Assembly: GCA_900555225.1 (NCBI GenBank)
Contig: USKL01000030.1
Span: 1 to 10,943 of the forward strand
Length of the DNA: 10,943 nt
Source: an uncultured Collinsella sp.
GTDB lineage: Bacteria > Actinomycetota > Coriobacteriia > Coriobacteriales > Coriobacteriaceae
Reading direction: 5' to 3'
A program made the position numbers and the translations under genes. Shown piece by piece: positions 5,780-10,943 of this stretch (positions are counted from its first letter, which is position 1; every line of letters begins with the position of its first letter). The notes below the pieces were generated by a model, which did no database searches, was not told the origin of the DNA, and saw only the letters and a list, made by a program, of their open reading frames with translations.

Positions 5780-6003
5780 GAAGTAAAACCTCTCAGTTGT
5801 GGGCGCGGACACGTCCAAGTTGACCAGTATACGGTTGCGGCGCGAGCACGGGCCAAACCCCTCAAAAGTCTTACTTCATTACCAGCAAGTTTGCATAACT
5901 GACACCTGTCGCCCAAAGCGAAGCAAGATCGCCCTTCCTAATCCCTAGCGAATCGCTATACTTTATTGAATCGCATTGTCACGGCGCTAAGGGAGGGCGG
6001 CCG
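5780..6003. promoter_or_regulatory. Divergent promoter region of the DedA-family gene and cysE
   Basis: Two TATACT boxes point outwards: 5831-5826 on the minus strand for the DedA-family gene and 5957-5962 on the plus strand for cysE. Neither has a clear -35. The cysE box lies between two copies of GAATCGC (5950-5956 and 5968-5974, 18 bp apart), an arrangement suited to a regulator covering the promoter. AAGGGAGG (5989-5996) is the cysE ribosome binding site, 7 nt before its GTG. Confidence 0.45.
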
Positions 6004-6708
6004 GTGAGCTTTATCAATACCATTCGCGAGGACATCAAGACCGTCCAGGCGCAAGACCCCGCCGCGCAAAACGGTCTGGTCATCTTCCTTTCCTATCCTG
6101 GCCTGCACGCCAAGTGGAACCACGTGCCCGAGCACTGGCTGTGGGAACACGGCCATCGCTCACTCGCCCGCGTGCTCTCGCAAATCACCCGCCACATCAC
6201 CGGCGTCGAGATTCATCCCGCCGCGCAGATCGGCAAGCACTTCTTTATCGACCACGCCATGGGCGTCGTTATTGGCGAGACTGCCATCGTGGGCGACAAC
6301 TGCGTGCTCTACCAGGGCGTCACGCTCGGCGGCACCGGTAACGAGACCGGCAAACGCCACCCCACCCTGGGCAACAATGTCACGGTGGGCACGGGCGCCA
6401 AGGTACTTGGCAACATCCACATTGGCAACAACGTCAAGATCGGTGGCAACTCGGTCGTCGTCAAGGACGTGCCCGACAACTGCACCGTCGTGGGCGTGCC
6501 GGGACGCATCATCAAGCGCAACGGCTGCCGCGTGTTCGAGGAGAGCTTCGACGCCAAGCAGCATCGCGAGTACATGCCCGACGATGCCGCCGAGCAGAGC
6601 GCCCTCAATCGTCAGGGCATCACCGAAAACGCCCGTCGCGTCAAAGAACTCGAGCAAGAGGTGGCCGAGCTCAAAGCCCTCGTCGCCAAGCTCGTGGACG
6701 AGCGCTAG
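6004..6708 (+). CDS. cysE: Serine O-acetyltransferase CysE
   Basis: CysE transfers acetyl from acetyl-CoA to L-serine, giving O-acetylserine, which CysK converts to cysteine. The product has 234 residues: a short helical N-terminal domain (about 1-65), then a left-handed beta helix of hexapeptide repeats (about 68-170), and a C-terminal tail. [17 protein letters not shown] (81-97) and [15 protein letters not shown] (109-123) contain Asp83-His84 and His119, the counterparts of E. coli Asp157-His158 and His193. The N-domain is shorter than in E. coli (273 residues), as in Bacillus-type enzymes. The tail (213-234) is a predicted coiled coil with leucines and valines in heptad spacing and ends in Asp-Glu-Arg, lacking the terminal isoleucine that inserts into CysK in the classical complex. 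The start is GTG at 6004 with AAGGGAGG 7 nt upstream. It has its own promoter region and terminator; cysK is not in the window. Confidence 0.95.
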   Translation: MSFINTIREDIKTVQAQDPAAQNGLVIFLSYPGLHAKWNHVPEHWLWEHGHRSLARVLSQITRHITGVEIHPAAQIGKHFFIDHAMGVVIGETAIVGDNCVLYQGVTLGGTGNETGKRHPTLGNNVTVGTGAKVLGNIHIGNNVKIGGNSVVVKDVPDNCTVVGVPGRIIKRNGCRVFEESFDAKQHREYMPDDAAEQSALNRQGITENARRVKELEQEVAELKALVAKLVDER

Positions 6709-6745
6709 AAGCGGACGGCCACCGACAACATTGACGCCAACACAA

Positions 6746-6786
6746 AAGGCGCGCCAGGGAATCCGCCCCCGGCGCGCCTTCTTTTC
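6746..6786 (+). terminator. Intrinsic terminator of cysE
   Basis: AAGGCGCGCC (6746-6755) pairs perfectly with GGCGCGCCTT (6771-6780), followed on the plus strand by CTTTTC. It lies 37 nt after the cysE stop. It also separates cysE from the convergent ABC operon, which ends at 6819; no separate terminator for that operon is evident. Confidence 0.88.
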
Positions 6787-6818
6787 GATGTGACATGCGG
6801 GGCTGCCCCTTTGTCACC

Positions 6819-8822
6819 TTATGCGAACTGGCTTAGGTAGAGGTCGGCATAAGCGCCCTCGGCAGCCAGCAGCTCCTTGTGCGTACCCTGCTCGATGATA
6901 TTGCCGTGATCCATGACCAGGATGAGGTCGGCATCGACGATCGTCGACAGACGGTGCGCGATCACAAAGCTCGTGCGCCCGCGCATGAGCGCGTCCATAG
7001 CACGGCCGATGGCGAGCTCGGTGCGCGTGTCCACGCTCGACGTCGCCTCGTCCAGGATGAGGATCGCCGGGTTGTTGAGCAGCACGCGCGCAATGGTCAG
7101 CAGCTGACGTTGGCCCTGGCTAATGCTCTCGGCATCGTTAGCCACACGCGTGTCGTAGCCCTGCGGCATAGTACGCACAAAGAAGTCGACCTGAGCGGCA
7201 CGTGCGGCCGCGACAATCTCCTCGCGCGTCGCCTCGGGACAGCCATAGGCGATGTTCTGTGCAATCGTGCCATCGAATAGCCAGGCGTCCTGCAACACCA
7301 TGCCAAACTGCTGGCGCAGCTCGCCGCGGTCCATGCGGCTCGTGTCCACACCGTCGAGCGTAATACGCCCGCCGTCAATCTCGTAGAAGCGCATGAGCAG
7401 GTTGATGAGCGTCGTCTTGCCTGCGCCCGTGGTTCCCACCACCGCGATCTTCTGGCCCGGCTCGGCAGTAAACGACACGTCGCGCATAAGCGGCTTGTCG
7501 GGCGAATAACCAAAGCGCACATGCTCAAAGGAGACACGGCCCTCGACCTTGCCCGGCAGCTTGGCGGCCTCGTCCGGCAGCGGATCGGCCTCCATCTCGG
7601 GCTCATCGAGCAGGTCGAACACGCGCTCCGCACTCGCCAGCGCGCTCTGCAGCGAGTTGAAGGTAAACGACAGCTGCGTCATGGGCTCAGATGCCTCGTA
7701 GATAAACTGGAAGAACGCCTGGAACACGCCGACGGTCATGTGGCCGGCAACCAGCATACTGCAGCCCACAATCGCAATCACGATCTGTGCCAGGCGGCCG
7801 ATAAAGCGCACCGCGGGGCCGACGGCGTTAATCATAAAGTCGGCCTTGGCACTCACGCGTGCCAGCTCGCCCGAGGCCTGGTGCACCTCGGCAGAACTTT
7901 GGCGCTCGCGGTTAAACGCGCGAATCACCAGACGGCCCGAGTAGCCTTCCTCGACCGCACTCGTAATCTTGGACACCCACTCCTGGCGCTCGCCCGTCAC
8001 ATCGTGCGTGCGGCGCGAAACGACCTTCGTCACCAACAGCGAAAGCGCCGTAAAGAACAAAAATACAAGCGTGAGCGGCACGCTAAACACGAACATCACG
8101 CTCACGGCGCCCACCACGGTACCGATCGACACCAGAAGCTGCAGCAAGCCGCGCTGCATGCTCTCGGACATCTTGTCCAAGTCGTTGGTCGCACGGCTGA
8201 CGACCTCGCCGGGACGATGCGCGTCAAAGTAGGCAAGCGGCAGACGGTTGAGCTTTTGTGCGATGCGGTTGCGTAGGCGCAGGTTGAGGCGCTCGGCAAC
8301 GCTCGACATCAAAAAGCTCTGGAGTGCGTAGAACGAGGCGGCGGCGGTCCAGATCATAAAGTAGATGAAGATGGTCCTGCCGCAATTCTCCCAGGTAATG
8401 CTGAAGGTAGTGTTGTTGGCAAACGCCAGCTTCATGTGCCCCCACAGCTCATCGATCACGCGGGCGCTGTAAGCCGGCGCCGCGGTGTTAAAGATGACAT
8501 AGAACACGATGCTCGCGAACACGATATAGAAGCGCCAATGGTCGCCGGCGGCCTCACTCCACAGGCGGCGCACCGTCGCCCAGGTGTCGCGGGGCGTCTC
8601 GTCCTCGTCCTCGTCGTCAACGTCGCGCATGCGCTCCGCCTCGGCGCGGGCGCGCTCGTCCTCGGCGCGCTCATTTTCCTCATAGAGTGCCTGGCGGCGA
8701 GCCTCGCGCTCCGCCGCTGCCTTGGCGGCTTCGTCCAGGTCGGGCGCGACGCCCGTCTCCTCAACTGTCTCTGCAACTGCGGCATCATCGGCGATGCCCT
8801 GCTTCTTGAGCTCCTCGGTCAT
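6819..8822 (-). CDS. ABC exporter half-transporter 2 (canonical ATP site; TM288/LmrD/BmrD-like)
   Basis: This half-transporter has 667 residues: a charged N-terminal extension (about 1-90, with acidic run DVDDEDEDE near 67-75 and heptad-like Ala/Glu/Arg stretches), an ABC type 1 membrane domain (about 97-400) and an ATP-binding domain (about 428-667). Walker A is GTTGAGKT (463-470), the Q-loop Gln511, the signature SQGQ (568-571) replacing SGGQ, Walker B LILDE with catalytic Glu592, and the H-loop His623. It pairs with the gene upstream to form a heterodimeric exporter of drugs, lipids or peptides. The ATG at 8822 is chosen because GGAGG (8835-8831) lies 8 nt upstream; an in-frame GTG at 8831 falls inside that ribosome binding site. 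Only one base separates the upstream stop codon from this ATG, indicating translational coupling. The substrate is unknown. Confidence 0.95.
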   Translation of the reverse strand: MTEELKKQGIADDAAVAETVEETGVAPDLDEAAKAAAEREARRQALYEENERAEDERARAEAERMRDVDDEDEDETPRDTWATVRRLWSEAAGDHWRFYIVFASIVFYVIFNTAAPAYSARVIDELWGHMKLAFANNTTFSITWENCGRTIFIYFMIWTAAASFYALQSFLMSSVAERLNLRLRNRIAQKLNRLPLAYFDAHRPGEVVSRATNDLDKMSESMQRGLLQLLVSIGTVVGAVSVMFVFSVPLTLVFLFFTALSLLVTKVVSRRTHDVTGERQEWVSKITSAVEEGYSGRLVIRAFNRERQSSAEVHQASGELARVSAKADFMINAVGPAVRFIGRLAQIVIAIVGCSMLVAGHMTVGVFQAFFQFIYEASEPMTQLSFTFNSLQSALASAERVFDLLDEPEMEADPLPDEAAKLPGKVEGRVSFEHVRFGYSPDKPLMRDVSFTAEPGQKIAVVGTTGAGKTTLINLLMRFYEIDGGRITLDGVDTSRMDRGELRQQFGMVLQDAWLFDGTIAQNIAYGCPEATREEIVAAARAAQVDFFVRTMPQGYDTRVANDAESISQGQRQLLTIARVLLNNPAILILDEATSSVDTRTELAIGRAMDALMRGRTSFVIAHRLSTIVDADLILVMDHGNIIEQGTHKELLAAEGAYADLYLSQFA

Positions 8823-8823
8823 G

Positions 8824-10560
8824 CTACTCACCTCCCTTCATCTGCGATTCCGCGATAGCGCGGTATACCTCGCAGGTTTCCATGAGCTCGTCGTGCGTGC
8901 CCAGGCCCACGATCTCGCCGTCTTTAAGTACCACGATCTGATCGGCATGCAAAATAGTCGAGATGCGCTGGGCGATGATGAGCACCGCGGCATCGCATGT
9001 CTCGTCCTGCAGCGCACGGCGCAGGGCGGCATCGGTTTTAAAGTCCAGGGCCGAAAAACTGTCATCGAAGATATATAGATCGGCATGCTTCATGAGTGCG
9101 CGGGCGATCGCCAGGCGCTGACGCTGACCGCCCGAGAAGTTCGTACCGCCCTGGGCCACCGGCGTATCGAGCCCCTGGGGCTGGTCGAGCACAAAGGTGC
9201 TCTGGGCAACCTCCAGCGCATGGAGCATGTCAGCCTCGGTCGCCTCCTCGTTACCAAAGCGCAGGTTGCTCGCCACCGTACCCGAGAACAGCCATGCCTT
9301 CTGCGGCACATAGGCGATTCGCCCGCGGATGTCGTCTTGCGAAAGGTCGCGCAGATCGATGCCATTCAGGCGAATGGCGCCCTTCGTGGCATCGTGGAAG
9401 CGAAGCAAGAGCTTGGCCACCGTCGACTTGCCCGAACCCGTCGAGCCTACAATCGCCGTGGTCTGGCCACGGCGACAGGCAAAGCTCAGGTCGCACAGGG
9501 TATCCTCGTCGGCATCGTCAAAACGGAACGACATGTGGTCGAACACGGCCACCGCGTCGGCACCGTCAACAGACTCCGCCGCGCACGTGTCCAGCGTGCG
9601 CTTGCCGTCCACGATGCTCGGCTCGATTTCGAGCACCTGTTGCGCGCGGTTGAGGCACGCCGCAGCGCGCGGAAGCGTCAGAATCACCATCTGCGCCATC
9701 ATCACAAAGAACAGGATCAAGATCGCGTATTCCAACACGGCCGAGATGCTGCCGATTTGCATGGCGTGGACGCCCGCGCGGTTGCCGCCCACCCACAGCA
9801 CCGCCACCTCGGCGATATTCATCAAAAAGAAGCTGGAACTGTCGAGACCCACAAACAGGTGGTTGACCTTGATGGCGTTGGCCGCGTAATCGCTAAACAC
9901 CTCGTCCAGGCGCTGCTCCTCGTGGCGCTCCTTGTTAAATGCGCGGATGACGCGCACGCCCACGATGTTCTCGCGCAGCACCACGTTCATGCGGTCGATA
10001 AAGCTCTGCAGGCGCATAAAGATCGGCGCGGCGTTAGCCACCGTAAAGACCGCCGCCACCAGCACGATCGCAACGACCACACCCAGCAGCGTGCCCATGG
10101 CGGGATCGATGAACCAAGCAAAAATGATGCCTGCCACGGCCAAGAACGGCACCGGCAGCACCAACTGAATCGTCTGCAGGATCGCCTGCTGAATCACGTT
10201 GATGTCGTTGAGTGAGCGCGTGATCATCGAACCCGTGCCAAAGCGCTCAAAGTCGCTGGCGGACAGCTCGAGCGACTTGTCGTACACGGCATTGCGGATA
10301 TCGCAGGCCACGTTGGCGGCCAGGCGCGCCGAAAGATAGCAGCCCAGCACCGTGCCGCCGCTGGCCATGCCGGTCGCGATAAGCATGTACAGGCCGTTGC
10401 GTAAAATATAGTCGACATCGCCCGTGGTAATACCGGTGTTGACCATATTCGCCAGCATCGTGGGAACCAACAGCGTACCGACGTTATCTATCAGCACCGC
10501 AAACAGCGTCACCGCAATCAGACCGCGGTACGGCCTCATAAACCTCATTAAGAGTCGCAT
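8824..10560 (-). CDS. ABC exporter half-transporter 1 (degenerate ATP site; TM287/LmrC/BmrC-like)
   Basis: The 578-residue product has an ABC type 1 membrane domain (about 10-310) and an ATP-binding domain (about 335-578). Walker A is GSTGSGKST (372-380), the Q-loop Gln420 in YVPQKAWLFSG, and the signature FSGGQ (475-479) is canonical. Walker B ends IFDD, so Asp500 replaces the catalytic Glu, and IIAQRIST puts Gln531 in place of the H-loop His. These two changes mark the degenerate-site subunit of heterodimeric exporters such as TM287/288, LmrCD and BmrCD, in which the partner supplies the hydrolysing Walker B. ATG at 10560 has AGGGGG about 4 nt upstream; the ATG at 10548 lacks a ribosome binding site. 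It overlaps the end of the marR-family gene by 13 bp. Its last codons, for KGGE, also form the ribosome binding site of the next gene. Confidence 0.95.
   Translation of the reverse strand: MRLLMRFMRPYRGLIAVTLFAVLIDNVGTLLVPTMLANMVNTGITTGDVDYILRNGLYMLIATGMASGGTVLGCYLSARLAANVACDIRNAVYDKSLELSASDFERFGTGSMITRSLNDINVIQQAILQTIQLVLPVPFLAVAGIIFAWFIDPAMGTLLGVVVAIVLVAAVFTVANAAPIFMRLQSFIDRMNVVLRENIVGVRVIRAFNKERHEEQRLDEVFSDYAANAIKVNHLFVGLDSSSFFLMNIAEVAVLWVGGNRAGVHAMQIGSISAVLEYAILILFFVMMAQMVILTLPRAAACLNRAQQVLEIEPSIVDGKRTLDTCAAESVDGADAVAVFDHMSFRFDDADEDTLCDLSFACRRGQTTAIVGSTGSGKSTVAKLLLRFHDATKGAIRLNGIDLRDLSQDDIRGRIAYVPQKAWLFSGTVASNLRFGNEEATEADMLHALEVAQSTFVLDQPQGLDTPVAQGGTNFSGGQRQRLAIARALMKHADLYIFDDSFSALDFKTDAALRRALQDETCDAAVLIIAQRISTILHADQIVVLKDGEIVGLGTHDELMETCEVYRAIAESQMKGGE
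8829..8838 (-). promoter_or_regulatory. Ribosome binding site of half-transporter 2, inside half-transporter 1
   Basis: On the minus strand AAGGGAGGTG is a near-perfect anti-SD match. It encodes most of the last residues (KGGE) of half-transporter 1 and is followed by TAGCATG, in which the stop codon and the next start are one base apart. It decides the start at 8822 and suggests coupled, balanced synthesis of both subunits. Confidence 0.85.
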
Positions 10561-10943
10561 GTGTCCCCCTCGCCCTTATCGTCAGCCTCGTTCTCGGCGA
10601 CCACTTGCCGTTTAAATGCCTCGCACTCTTCGTTCAGAACGTGGGAGAACTTACCGACCAAGCGCATGATCTCGCGCTGTTCCCACGGCTCGAGCGCCTC
10701 GAATGCCTGTTGCTCGGCTTTTTGCGCCGGCAACGCGTAGCGCTTGGCAAACCGCACGCCTTCTTCGGTCAGTCGCACAACCTTGTTCTTACGACTGCCC
10801 TCGGCAAACTCCAACGTCGCAAGCCCTCGCGCCCTAAGCGTCTTAATCGCCGAATTGATGGTCTGTTTGCTGTAGAACCATTCACTCGTCAGCCGACTCA
10901 CGGCAACGCTTCCGCCCGCTGCACTCGTGTCGACGAGCATCCA
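10548..10943 (-). CDS. MarR-family transcriptional regulator (partial, N-terminus beyond window)
   Basis: The frame is open to the right window edge, so about 131 C-terminal residues are visible and the N-terminal helices are missing; the ATG at 10940 is internal to the domain and unlikely to be the start. The visible part is a winged helix-turn-helix: SVAVSRLTSEWFYSKQTINS includes the probable recognition helix (YSKQTINSAIKTLRARGL), and a wing with EGSRKNKVVRLTEEG follows, the usual MarR pattern of a charged wing ending in LTEEG. A long helix for dimerisation comes after it, then an acidic tail. MarR proteins are dimeric repressors often encoded ahead of efflux pumps and released by small aromatic or drug-like ligands. 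The stop overlaps the first ABC gene by 13 bp, so all three genes probably form one autoregulated operon; its promoter lies outside the window. Confidence 0.87.
   Translation of the reverse strand, partial: WMLVDTSAAGGSVAVSRLTSEWFYSKQTINSAIKTLRARGLATLEFAEGSRKNKVVRLTEEGVRFAKRYALPAQKAEQQAFEALEPWEQREIMRLVGKFSHVLNEECEAFKRQVVAENEADDKGEGDTCDS

Noticed and set aside
9085..10215. Plus-strand open frame of 376 codons opposite half-transporter 1
   Set aside because: His/Arg/Gln-rich shadow of the ABC gene; no ribosome binding site or family resemblance seen.

Overview
The window looks like a chromosomal stretch from a GC-rich actinobacterium. Gene content, codon choice and intergenic style suggest a gut Coriobacteriia member such as Collinsella. 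That assignment is inference from recollection; there is no rRNA or other phylogenetic marker here. Eight protein-coding genes are supported, two of them cut by the window edges. No tRNA, rRNA, CRISPR array, prophage or intact insertion sequence was seen.

Layout. Minus strand 1-621: N-terminal part of an APC-superfamily amino acid permease. A 355-bp divergent spacer separates it from a plus-strand gene (977-1978) for a membrane-anchored C39-like cysteine peptidase with a long disordered N-terminal tail. That gene's stop codon abuts a cluster of three contiguous 27-bp repeats (1977-2057, REP/BIME-like). A terminator follows for the convergent minus-strand carbamate kinase arcC (2167-3129). Positions 3130-3789 hold a 660-bp non-coding region: an AT-rich arcC-proximal half with operator-like repeats, and a half rich in strong hairpins ending in the probable ilvE terminator. 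Then come the minus-strand branched-chain aminotransferase ilvE (3790-4842), a minus-strand DedA/VTT membrane protein (5132-5779) and, divergently, the plus-strand serine acetyltransferase cysE (6004-6708). Each has a recognisable terminator and mostly its own promoter region. The right end is a minus-strand operon, marR-family regulator, ABC half-transporter 1, ABC half-transporter 2 (10943 down to 6819), with overlapping or nearly touching reading frames.

How the genes fit together. The left and middle parts are mainly single-gene transcription units of amino-acid metabolism: uptake (APC permease), ATP from carbamoyl phosphate (ArcC), branched-chain amino acid synthesis or breakdown (IlvE), and the first step of cysteine synthesis (CysE). 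The DedA protein probably acts in lipid-carrier recycling or membrane homeostasis. The right-hand operon is a textbook heterodimeric type IV ABC exporter: one degenerate and one canonical ATP site, presumably controlled by the MarR-type repressor encoded just upstream.

No clear new multi-gene system was found. The items most worth a second look are the triple 27-bp repeat, the hairpin-rich spacer between ilvE and arcC, the anchored C39-like protein with its disordered cytoplasmic tail, and a CysE that ends in a coiled coil instead of the isoleucine tail known to dock into CysK.
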